Below, piece by piece: positions 9,099 through 16,776 of a stretch of DNA of 64,000 nt (its first letter is position 1; every line of letters starts with the position of its first letter). The stretch covers positions 1 to 64,000 of the forward strand of contig NZ_JAUUTW010000020.1 of assembly GCF_030676415.1 (NCBI RefSeq), written 5' to 3'. Source of the stretch: Peribacillus frigoritolerans (GTDB taxonomy: Bacteria > Bacillota > Bacilli > Bacillales > DSM-1321). The translations under genes and the position numbers were made by a program. Under the pieces are notes generated by a model. That model worked only from the letters and a program-made list of their open reading frames with translations, was not told where the DNA came from and made no database searches.

Positions 9099-10093
9099 TC
9101 AATTAAAGAGAGAAGTATTGGCATATAACGATGAAGCACCACCAGAGTGAACAAATAGAATGTTATCCTCCGGCTTAAAGGTGCCTTTTTGTATTAAATC
9201 GATGAGTCCCGCTGCCGCTTTACCCGTATACACCGGGTCCAGCAAAATCCCTTCTGTTCTTGCCATTAGCTTGACTGCTTCCACCATTTCAGGTGTAGGC
9301 AAAGCATAACCCGGTCGGACATACTCATCAAAACACGTAACAGCCTTACGAGGAATTGAATTTGAAATGCCGATGTGTGTTAAAGTTTCTTTAACAAGCT
9401 GAAAAACTTTCTCTTCTTGCTCAGCTTTTCCTCTGCTTACGTTTATTCCAATTACTGATACTCCACTTTGATTACCATGAAATCCTGCCACCAAACCAGC
9501 ATGCATTCCCCCACTGCCGCTTACACAAATAACTGCTTTCAAATCAATCCCTTGCTCAAAGGACTGTGCCAAGATCTCCTGAGCGCATGCAACGTATCCC
9601 GTTGCACCAATGACATTCGATCCCCCCACCGGAATGATGTAAGGTCGATGTCCTTTCTCTGTTACCTCTTTAGCCACTTTCTGCATTTCTTGCATTAAGT
9701 CCGCTCCATTAGGTACAACTATAATTTGGTCCGCCCCCAATAAATGATAGAGAAAATAATTACCGTTAAAATCCGGCTCTGCATTTTTTGAAAGTCCCTC
9801 TTCCAACACAAGGATGCACTTCATTTTCTCTTTAACGGCAGCAGCTAGTGTCAAGCGGCAATGATTTGATTGAATGCCTCCACATGTAATCAACGTATCC
9901 GCTCCTTTTTCCAAAGCATCGGCAACAAGGAATTCCAGTTTTCTTGTTTTATTTCCCCCAGCCGTCAGACCAAGCATATCATCTCGTTTAACGTAAATGG
10001 ATGGTCCCCCAAGAACTTCAGAAAAATGATCTAATCTCTCAACTGGTGATATGTCGGTGTATATCGCTTTCTGGGAAATTGTGCTAAATTCAT
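9099..10093 (-). pseudogene. dcyD: D-cysteine desulfhydrase/ACC deaminase-like gene, frameshifted
   Basis: Read from the ATG at 10093 (AGGAGGAG ribosome site) the frame gives a typical start, MNLAQFPRKRYTP, then hits TAG at 10031-10033. In the next frame the protein resumes as SPVERLDHFSEVLGGP and runs to 9099 with the full PLP fold, including the lysine of GGNKTRKLEF and the GGIQSNHCRL motif. The total of 995 bases is one short of a multiple of three, so a single base has been lost between about 10034 and 10056. Intact members are about 330 residues and release H2S, pyruvate and ammonia from D-cysteine. A shortened protein could start at the internal ATG at 9977, but it would lack the first 40 residues. 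Confidence 0.8.
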
Positions 10094-10108
10094 TTTAAAA
10101 CTCCTCCT

Positions 10109-10567
10109 GTATCCTCTATGTATATTAAATAAAAGAAAATATCAATCTGACGTTCACTTTGTTTAAAATAAACTTCGATTTCAATCATAGCATCTTTATG
10201 TAATCCAGCAACATGAATCTCACTTCTACCATGGTTATCTTTTACAAATAATTTCCATATACATCATTCATCGCGGCAAAGTGATTCCCTATCAAAACCG
10301 ATGTTTATATAACCTACTGTAAGTTTGCTTCCGCTTACTCTATGACACCCTTGTTTTCCCAAAAAGTATCAGGCAGTTTCCCAGTTTCAGCATGGATGGG
10401 GGCTTCCCTGAATTTTATCCCCTGCCAATATGGACAGATAGCCTTGTGAGCGTCTTTAGTAATAATAGTTTCATCCATCCCATTGAATTGTATAAATAAT
10501 CAAAAGTATGAAGCATCGAAATGACTTCAATCGTTTCTTAAGATAGAATAAATATACTTGTATATAA
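10109..10567. other. Region between divergent broken genes; one possible 47-codon ORF
   Basis: On the minus strand 10335-10478 encodes a 47-residue frame (MDETIITKDAH... ending ENKGVIE) with no convincing ribosome site. It looks protein-like, with PYWQG and HAETGKLPD, and may be the tail of a lost gene. I cannot assign it. Otherwise nothing is seen. Confidence 0.3.
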
Positions 10568-10588
10568 TTGGATTTCGAAAGGAGCAGC

Positions 10589-11201
10589 ATGGAAACCAAT
10601 CACTATCAATATATTACAGTACAAATAGAACATTATTCCTCTAAGCCCTTAAGGGAAGCTATATTTTTTGTTATAAAAAATGCGTTCATTGAAGGGATAT
10701 TTTTGCCTGGAGACCGTTTAACGGAGGATGATATTGCCCAGCAATTCAATTGTAGCCGTACACCGGTTCGTGAAGCTTTGAGGAAATTGGAACAGAAAAT
10801 TTGCTTAAGGTGAAACCTGGTATACGGATGGTCATATCCAATGTGAAGGAATTACGGAAGAGGAATTTAAAAAACTGGAATGGGCAACGGATAAACTGCA
10901 ACAGGCAATTAATAGTAATGACCGAATAGCGGCAAGCCGTGCAAACATTGAATTTCACCGCTTATTATATTCCTACTCGAGAAATACTTTTCTCCAAAAG
11001 ACTACGGATTCATTATGGCTTTCTTTTCGAATTTCCTTTTTGTCCGCCCGTAATGAAGATGTTACAATGGTTGATAAATCTTGGTATGAGGAAAGAAACA
11101 ACGAGCACCTACAGGTAATCCATGCCATTCGCGACAAAGATGCAGAAAAAGCAATAAAGGTCAATTCGATCCATATCCAAAAAACTATGATTATTACCTA
11201 G
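10589..11201 (+). pseudogene. GntR/FCD-family regulator, frameshifted and internally deleted
   Basis: The first 70 residues form a normal GntR winged helix (LTEDDIAQQFNCSRTPVREAL). The frame then breaks after KLEQ, where one missing base turns LLKVKPG into a stop; the correct frame continues as LLKVKPGIRMVISNV. The next segment, ITEEEFKKLEWATDKLQ, belongs to the middle of an FCD ligand domain, so roughly 50 residues in between are gone, and a further frame change is needed. The FCD tail (IEFHRLLYS, EHLQVIHAIRDKDAEKA) is then readable to TAG at 11201. It probably once controlled the divergent desulfhydrase or dapA. Confidence 0.75.
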
Positions 11202-11649
11202 ATTACATAACGTGTATCACAATAAAATTTACATAAAAGGGTTCCTTTTTGAGTTTTTTAATAATGTTAATATTCATAATTATTTGTCATTTTTTTCGTT
11301 TGTTGTTAAATTTTTCACTTTTATTCCAACCATAAAAGGCCATGGTTGAAGTCCCCTTCCTGCCCACCATAAAAAGTATACAAGGGAATACCGTTAGAGG
11401 AAATTAGGGATTTTTTATCAGGAAGATCAGTCTTATAAAAGGGTGAAACTTTTCATACAGTTTGTTTTATAAACTATTATATTGAGTTTACATAATAACT
11501 AAAAAAGATGCATCCAATCCAATACTGTAGCCATTTCCAACGATTATCCATGTATTTTTTAAAAAAACTTCAAAATTGGCCTTGCAATAGAAAGGATTCC
11601 TTGTTATATTACAGTCAATTAAATATTTTCTTACTTCATACTTTTTGAA
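11202..11649. other. AT-rich leader region before the riboswitch
   Basis: I see no ORF with a ribosome site here. The promoter of the dapA transcript should lie in this stretch, upstream of the aptamer that begins near 11650. Confidence 0.4.
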
Positions 11650-11892
11650 GTGAGGATAGAGGAGCAAAGACCATTAGTACACATTTTGAGGAGAATGAGA
11701 TCCTATGACTATTGTGGAAAGGGGGATTTGCCGAAGCGGAAAGAATCTCATGTTCTTGAAGCTGGTTCTGCTATTGAATAAATACAGGACTGTCATATAG
11801 GAAACTATATGGAGGGCTATCTTACGCGCGGAAACATTTTTTTGATAAACATTGTTTCTACTGCAGCAGCGAATCCTCGTTGTTGCTTTTTT
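11650..11892 (+). promoter_or_regulatory. Lysine riboswitch (L box) with transcription terminator
   Basis: The leader matches the L-box consensus as I know it from Bacillus lysC: GATAGAGGAGC near the 5' side, GAAAGGGGGATTTGCCGAAGC at about 11717, TTGAATAAAT, GGACTGTCA and TGGAGGGCTATCTTAC closing at about 11825. GTGAGGATAG (about 11650) can pair with CTATCTTAC to form P1. Lysine binding would favour the terminator at 11863-11892, shutting off dapA 70 bases downstream. Family assignment rests on recalled consensus, not a covariance search. Confidence 0.88.
11863..11892 (+). terminator. Expression-platform terminator of the lysine riboswitch
   Basis: GCAGCAGCGA pairs with TCGTTGTTGC (two G-U pairs) around the loop ATCC, followed by six T. 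Confidence 0.85.
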
Positions 11893-11962
11893 GCGTTTAT
11901 TCCTGAATGGCCCTAACCACCTCTGAATTTTTTAAAAAAATTATAAAAAAGGGTGTGAAGTT

Positions 11963-12859
11963 ATGAATTTTGGCCAAGTTTTAACCGCAATGGTTACCCC
12001 GTTTGATCATAATAATGAGGTTGATTTTAATGCTACGAGAACTTTAGTAAATTATTTAATTGCTAATGGTTCTGATGGATTAGTTATAGCTGGTACAACT
12101 GGAGAGTCTCCTACATTAACTGCAGAAGAGAAAGTTGATTTATTCAAACTTGTTGTAGAAGTTGTTAATGGAAGAGTTCCAGTCATAGCTGGAACTGGCT
12201 CAAATAACACGAAAGCTTCTATCAACTTAACACGGCAAGCAGAGGCAGCAGGAGTCGACGGAATCATGCTCGTTACCCCCTACTATAACAAGCCGTCTCA
12301 AGAAGGATTATTTCAGCACTTTAAGGCTATTGCCCAATCAACATCTTTACCGGTAATGCTCTATAATATTCCAGGACGAAGTGTCGTAAACATGTCAGTA
12401 GAGACGATTGTTAACCTCTCAAAAATCAACAATATTGTGGCAGTAAAAGAGGCAAGTGGTGACTTAGATGCCATGGCACAAATCATTAGCAAAACAACTG
12501 GTGATTTTACATTGTACAGCGGCGATGATGGGTTAACATTACCGGTTCTAGCCATCGGTGGAACAGGCATTGTTTCGGTCTCTTCACATATAATTGGAAA
12601 TGAAATGCAAGAAATGATTAATAGCTATAAAAATGGCGATGTCCATGGTGCTGCTTCGAAACATCGTAACCTTCTTCCAATCATGAAAGCATTATTTGCG
12701 GCACCAAGCCCATCACCGGTAAAATCAGCATTAAATATGCGAGGGTTAAATGTTGGAGGTGTCCGCTTACCACTGGTCCCTTTAAACAATGAAGAAAAAT
12801 TAGCACTACAAATAGCTCTACAACCTAGTAACGAAGAAGCTGTTTTGTTAAATAAATAA
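11963..12859 (+). CDS. dapA: 4-hydroxy-tetrahydrodipicolinate synthase
   Basis: This 298-residue TIM-barrel aldolase condenses pyruvate with aspartate semialdehyde in the lysine and diaminopimelate pathway. The Schiff-base lysine is K162 (AVKEASGD), the catalytic tyrosine Y134 (LYNIPGRS), the threonine pair T45/T46 (GTTGESPTL) and Y107/Y108 (PYYNK); R139 would bind substrate. Length and motifs are normal, so it should be active. It is the only gene behind the lysine riboswitch, so its supply of diaminopimelate, also needed for spore dipicolinate, is controlled by lysine. Many Bacillaceae have a dapA in the asd-dapG cluster, so this may be a second copy. Confidence 0.92.
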   Translation: MNFGQVLTAMVTPFDHNNEVDFNATRTLVNYLIANGSDGLVIAGTTGESPTLTAEEKVDLFKLVVEVVNGRVPVIAGTGSNNTKASINLTRQAEAAGVDGIMLVTPYYNKPSQEGLFQHFKAIAQSTSLPVMLYNIPGRSVVNMSVETIVNLSKINNIVAVKEASGDLDAMAQIISKTTGDFTLYSGDDGLTLPVLAIGGTGIVSVSSHIIGNEMQEMINSYKNGDVHGAASKHRNLLPIMKALFAAPSPSPVKSALNMRGLNVGGVRLPLVPLNNEEKLALQIALQPSNEEAVLLNK

Positions 12860-12971
12860 AGATAATGATTCATTCAGCTATACTTTAATACCGATTTTCT
12901 AATTAAAGACCATAATAAACGGGATAAAATTTTAAAAAGCAGTGCAACTCATAAAGAGTGCACTGCTCAGA

Positions 12972-13150
12972 CTGTAGACAAACTCGATGAAAATCGAGTT
13001 TGTCTATTTTTATGGCTTGTACAATTTGGACGTTGATTTCCACTCCAGGCACTCGCTTTCCGCGGGCGGTTGGGGAGCCTCCTCGGCTTTCGCCTGCGGG
13101 GTCTCCCCTAGACGCGCTTTTCCCGCAGGAGTCTCGTACCTTCCGTTCCA
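12972..13150 (+). repeat. IS1182-type element end with hairpin
   Basis: Bases 12972-13091 are the inverted match of 1-120. The segment carries a 14-bp perfect hairpin with a GAAA loop (12975-13006, stem TAGACAAACTCGAT), which may also terminate dapA transcription, and then the GC-rich CTCCAGGCACTCGC stretch leading to the transposase start at 13241. Confidence 0.8.
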
Positions 13151-13240
13151 ATCAACTTTGTCTTACCTTTTAGATAGAACACTTTTGCCTGGAGTCATTT
13201 TTGTTTTAAAATAGAAGGATTAAAACTTGAGGTGATGAGG

Positions 13241-13426
13241 ATGCTTTCTAAACATGATTCTATTCAGCGAGATCAACTTGAAATGATTACTTTAGATCAA
13301 CTGGTGCCACCGAACCATTTGGTTCGTAAAATGGAGGCTGCCATTGACTTCACTTTCATTTATGACTTGGTGAAAGATATACAAAGTAAATACTTTCTGA
13401 AAGGGATGCAACTAAAACGAGGATAA
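13241..13426 (+). pseudogene. IS1182-family transposase, N-terminal remnant
   Basis: The first 50 or so residues (MLSKHDSIQRDQLEMITLDQ, then VPPNHLVRKMEAAIDF) match the conserved start of IS1182-family DDE transposases, which are normally 450-550 residues. The similarity ends after DLVKDIQSKY, and the frame stops at 13426 after an unrelated KGMQLKRG tail. The rest of the element is gone. GAGGTGAT precedes the start. It is inactive. Confidence 0.8.
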
Positions 13427-13504
13427 TCCCGATATTGAAAGAAAAACGTTCAGTTGACCCACCTAAAAAAAAATAAATGCCATGCAAATAAATAATTTTG
13501 ACAT

Positions 13505-13534
13505 AAAAAAAGAAGGCGTATTCGCCCTCTTCTA
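13505..13534 (-). terminator. Terminator on the minus strand
   Basis: AGAAGAGGGCG...CGCCTTCT followed by seven T on the minus strand. It would end the lost gene whose tail is read at 13549-13690. Confidence 0.6.
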
Positions 13535-13786
13535 CTAACTTAACTTAATTCCCTTTGTTTACAAGAGTACCTAATAGGTCAACAATATCTCCTAACTCCC
13601 CTATCATTTTATTCGTAAAACTGAAATTTTACGCAAAGATAATAAATTTGCCACACTCTCTTCCTCATCATAAATGTAGAGCTTATGCAAAATATGGTTT
13701 CAATTAGGCAGTAACTCTAGGACATAAGGAAACTACCTTAAAATTTATTGAGATCAATTTTAACATTATATATTCTAACGAGGTTC

Positions 13787-13811
13787 AAGGTCATGAATAT
13801 GACCTTCTTTT
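13787..13811 (+). terminator. Hairpin terminator
   Basis: AAGGTCAT pairs with ATGACCTT around GAAT, followed by CTTTTT. Confidence 0.6.
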
Positions 13812-13830
13812 TCGAGTGATAAATCAATAA

Positions 13831-13860
13831 AGAGAACTGATGTCGATATATCAGTTCTCT
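13831..13860. terminator. Hairpin next to the 40-residue ORF, possibly its terminator
   Basis: AGAGAACTGAT pairs with ATCAGTTCTCT over an 8-base loop. On the minus strand it lies about 100 bases past the stop of the small gene at 13957-14079. Confidence 0.5.
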
Positions 13861-13956
13861 AGTAAAAATTTTTTTTATATTCTTTTTGTTATATGAGAAG
13901 AAATGTATAGTGGAATCAAAAAAATCAGTCCCTACTGAACCTTCCCATTATTCTTT

Positions 13957-14079
13957 CTAATCATTATTCTCTTGGTTATTCTTTTCTGACATTCGTCTTT
14001 GATTGGCTTTCGTCTTAGCATTCACATGGTTTGCATCATTTGGTTTATTTTTTTTAGAACCTCTTGCATCATTACTCAT
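13957..14079 (-). CDS. Small basic Asn/Lys-rich protein, 40 residues
   Basis: The ATG at 14079 stands 7 bases after a perfect GGGAGGTG, and the frame encodes 40 residues beginning MSNDARGSKKNKPNDAN, rich in Asn, Lys and Arg and lacking hydrophobic segments. Composition and size recall the tiny acid-soluble or DUF3941-like spore proteins of Bacilli, but I do not recognise the exact family. It stands alone between terminators. Confidence 0.65.
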   Translation of the reverse strand: MSNDARGSKKNKPNDANHVNAKTKANQRRMSEKNNQENND

Positions 14080-14440
14080 ACTTATTCACCTCCCGTGGCA
14101 GCTTATATACGTTTGTTAGCTTACTCTTGCCTTCAAATTTTATACGCCTTACCTGGATGTAGCACATCGATAACTAGCAAAAAGACATCCCGTACAGACC
14201 GCGGACAACATTATTTCAATCACACAAAAAGAGCAAACCGTTTAGAGTCCGCTCTTGTAATGATTCAAAAATATCCCCATCAAAATTTATATCCCTTTGA
14301 TATTCAAATTCAATTGCACCCTATTCACTGCGTGAAAACCGAAGAGGTCCTTATAAATGAATTCAGAAGTTGTAGCGTTACAAATACTCGATTAATCGCA
14401 GGATTTCATCACCCTTGAACCTCAGTGAAAAAGATCTTTA

Positions 14441-14466
14441 ATAAAAGGATAGTTGTAACTATCTTT
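14441..14466 (-). terminator. Bidirectional terminator after the hydroxylase operon
   Basis: AAAAGGATAGTT and AACTATCTTTT form a hairpin flanked by A and T runs; it lies downstream of the xdhC-like gene on the minus strand. Confidence 0.6.
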
Positions 14467-14521
14467 TCTCTGTGCCTGATTTTTTTGACCGCTTATCAAA
14501 AGTAATCCTCAAAGTTCATTC

Positions 14522-14566
14522 GGTCAGTCCCATTGAGTTAATACTTTAACACAGCGGGGACTGACC
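14522..14566. repeat. Palindromic intergenic repeat
   Basis: GGTCAGTCCC and GGGACTGACC enclose an inner GTTA/TAAC pairing, making one long hairpin without a T run. Palindromes of this sort recur in Bacillus genomes; I recognise the pattern from memory only. Confidence 0.5.
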
Positions 14567-14627
14567 CCATTTTCTATTAGACATTTTGATTTTAGCTTTA
14601 TCTGCCTCAGGTGTTATACCTTTCTAC

Positions 14628-15422
14628 TTATCTATTTAATTGTTTAACTTTTACAGGCTTTTTTTCCTTGCTTACTTTGATGATTTGTCCGATAATACTG
14701 ATAGCAATTTCTTCTGATGTTTCCGAGCCAATTTCCAATCCGATTGGAGAATGGACCTGCTCCAACTGTTCTTGCGTGACCCCTTCACTTTTTAACTTTT
14801 CAAATATGCTTATGACCTTGCGTTTACTGGCGACCATCCCAACATATGCAATCGGAAATTGCAGTGCCGTTTTTAATACAATATCATCACAATCTTTTGT
14901 AACAATTACAACATATGACTTTTCATTTAGATTGGCTGCGAGCAAAGCCTTTCCAATATCCTCGTTCACAAAAAGGTTTGTCGCATTAGGAAAGCGTTCC
15001 TTCGTACAATAACCAACGCGATCATCGACAATGCAATAAGGATATTCGAGGAAATCAGCGAGCTTTGCCAACGCATAGCCTAAATGACCGGCCCCAGCCA
15101 GAATGAGTTCAGGCCTGCTTGTATAGACTTCAATAAAGACCCGTAACGTGCCGCCACAATTCATCTGAATTCCGTCTTTTGCATGTTTATTCAATTTATA
15201 TTCAACGATTTTCGATTGGCCATTTTGGATCGCCTTTACACTATCTTCGATCACATAGTGTTCAGCCAAGCCCCCTCCGACAGTCCCTTCATTGGTACCA
15301 TCCCGGTAGACAATCATTTTTCCAACATGCCTGGGAGTCGAGCCCTTTGATTCAATAATCATGGCTAAAGCAAAGGTTTCGTTTTGACGCGTCAGCATGG
15401 CCACTTTTTCCATCACCAGCAT
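14628..15422 (-). CDS. pucA: XdhC/CoxI-family molybdenum hydroxylase maturation factor
   Basis: This 264-residue protein has an N-terminal XdhC/CoxI domain (STPRHVGKMIV, GTVGGGLAEHYV) and a C-terminal Rossmann-type domain (ILAGAGHLGYALAKLA, then YVGMVASKRK). Family members bind the molybdenum cofactor, help with its sulfuration and insert it into xanthine-dehydrogenase-type enzymes. It is the last gene of the operon and starts after GGGGGGAG, 27 bases behind the FAD subunit. The symbol follows Bacillus subtilis pucA; the enzyme's substrate here is not proven to be a purine. Confidence 0.85.
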   Translation of the reverse strand: MLVMEKVAMLTRQNETFALAMIIESKGSTPRHVGKMIVYRDGTNEGTVGGGLAEHYVIEDSVKAIQNGQSKIVEYKLNKHAKDGIQMNCGGTLRVFIEVYTSRPELILAGAGHLGYALAKLADFLEYPYCIVDDRVGYCTKERFPNATNLFVNEDIGKALLAANLNEKSYVVIVTKDCDDIVLKTALQFPIAYVGMVASKRKVISIFEKLKSEGVTQEQLEQVHSPIGLEIGSETSEEIAISIIGQIIKVSKEKKPVKVKQLNR

Positions 15423-15448
15423 GAAAAGCTCCCCCCTATTTTTAAAAA

Positions 15449-16315
15449 TTAATTCGGTTGATATTGCTTCATGCTAAGAAAATAACGTAAAAGATGTAAC
15501 GCAACGGTTTTTCTGTAAGCCGCAGTGGAGCGTTGATCGTCGATTGGTCTAATGATCTTATCGAAGGCTGCCACAACCGCAGCGATGTCTGCATCGGCTA
15601 TTGGTATCGTTTTTCCAACCAGCTTCTTCTCAATATCAATGGAACGAACCATCGTAGGTCCGACTGCCCCGAAGGCAAATCGAATGTCATCGATTCGATC
15701 TTTGCTTATCCGGACGAAACCCGCAAACGATACTTTGGCAATGGCATCTGCGTTGCGGTTGCCGACTTTCTCGAAAACGACATGTGAATCTTCTAATACG
15801 AACGGCAGAATAATCTCCGTTACTATTTCATTGTGAACGCGTTGAACCCGTCGTGGACCATGAATAAAATCGCTAATCGCAACCATGCGATCACCATTTA
15901 CGGAGCGCATCAGAAGCTTTGCATTGTATACATATAATAAAGGAAGCATGTCACCGGCTGGAGAGGCGTTGCAAATATTACCGCCTAATGTTCCCCGGTT
16001 TCTAATTGGCGGGGCAGCAATTGTTTTAATTGCATTCTTTAAAGCAAAAGGAATCAACGGATTTTCAAGTAATTCACTATAGGTACAGCAGGCCCCGATG
16101 TGGAGATCCTTGTGATGTTGATACACCTGCTTTAATTCGGAAAGATGATTAATAAAAACAATCGGTTTAGGGATTTTCGGAGGTACTCCCCTTCTACTTT
16201 TGTGAAGAACCATAACATCGGTGCCTCCGGCTATGATTGCACAATCTTCTCTATTCAATTGGCTCAACGTTTCGTCTAAACGCTCGAAGCGATACGCTGT
16301 TATTTTCTCTACCAT
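15449..16315 (-). CDS. pucC: Molybdenum hydroxylase FAD-binding subunit
   Basis: This 288-residue protein is a CoxM/XdhB-type FAD subunit: the AGGTDVMVLHKSR stretch (near residue 30), AAPPIRNRGTLGGNICNASPAGD (around 95-120) and the C-terminal CO-dehydrogenase-type domain are all present. It passes electrons from the iron-sulfur clusters to NAD or another acceptor. Its start overlaps the end of the 2Fe-2S subunit gene by 7 bases, showing tight translational coupling. Confidence 0.88.
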   Translation of the reverse strand: MVEKITAYRFERLDETLSQLNREDCAIIAGGTDVMVLHKSRRGVPPKIPKPIVFINHLSELKQVYQHHKDLHIGACCTYSELLENPLIPFALKNAIKTIAAPPIRNRGTLGGNICNASPAGDMLPLLYVYNAKLLMRSVNGDRMVAISDFIHGPRRVQRVHNEIVTEIILPFVLEDSHVVFEKVGNRNADAIAKVSFAGFVRISKDRIDDIRFAFGAVGPTMVRSIDIEKKLVGKTIPIADADIAAVVAAFDKIIRPIDDQRSTAAYRKTVALHLLRYFLSMKQYQPN

Positions 16316-16776
16316 AAGCCATCACCTTTTTTAGCTGCCAGGTTAATCGCCTCAACAATCATATTGTAGCCCGTACATCGGCACAGATTTCCGGAGATGC
16401 CTTCACGAATTTCAGCTTCTGAAGGATGAGGATTTTTAGATAACAAAGCTGCACTTGCCATAATCATCCCCGGAATGCAATAGCCGCATTGCACTCCCCC
16501 GGCGATGGAATAGCTCTCATCTAAAATTTTAAATTGTTCCGTTTCAATGATGCCTTCGATCGTTTGAATATCGGCACCAGCAATCGAGCCAATTGGAATA
16601 AGGCAGCTGTTTTGCAGGAGGTTATTCACAAAAACACTGCAGGCTCCGCACTCCCCTTCACCACAGCCTTCCTTTGTTCCGATTAACTCAAACTCATCTC
16701 TTAATAAATCTAGTAATCTTGCTGTAGCAGGGGCGTCAGTTTCCACCGTTCTTCCATTTAGTGTGAATTTAATCAA
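16309..16776 (-). CDS. pucE: Molybdenum hydroxylase 2Fe-2S subunit
   Basis: This 155-residue protein binds two 2Fe-2S clusters. The plant-type ferredoxin site is CGEGECGACSVF with a later cysteine (QNSC), and the second site is QCGYCIPGM with CRCTGYN. Start is a TTG at 16776 that overlaps the TGA of the Mo subunit (TTGA), so translation is coupled. No ATG is available near the right place. It links the molybdenum centre to the FAD subunit. Confidence 0.88.
   Translation of the reverse strand: MIKFTLNGRTVETDAPATARLLDLLRDEFELIGTKEGCGEGECGACSVFVNNLLQNSCLIPIGSIAGADIQTIEGIIETEQFKILDESYSIAGGVQCGYCIPGMIMASAALLSKNPHPSEAEIREGISGNLCRCTGYNMIVEAINLAAKKGDGLW

Larger units (their letters stand above)
13427..13956. 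other. Decayed region with terminators and a possible minus-strand gene tail
   Basis: On the minus strand a frame reading YIYDEEESVANLLSLRKISV (about 13690-13620) and, after a frameshift, NKMIGELGDIVDLLGTLVNK ending at a TAA near 13549, looks like the end of one lost protein, followed by a terminator at 13505-13534. I cannot name it. On the plus strand there are two hairpins at 13787-13811 and 13831-13860. Confidence 0.3.

Noticed and set aside
1-13426. Active composite transposon made of the inverted IS1182 ends
   Set aside because: The only transposase in view is a 60-residue remnant and no target duplication can be checked at the left edge, so only shared ends are claimed.
13999-14418. 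139-codon plus-strand ORF
   Set aside because: No ribosome site, unnatural composition, and it overlaps the small minus-strand gene at 13957-14079, which has a perfect one.
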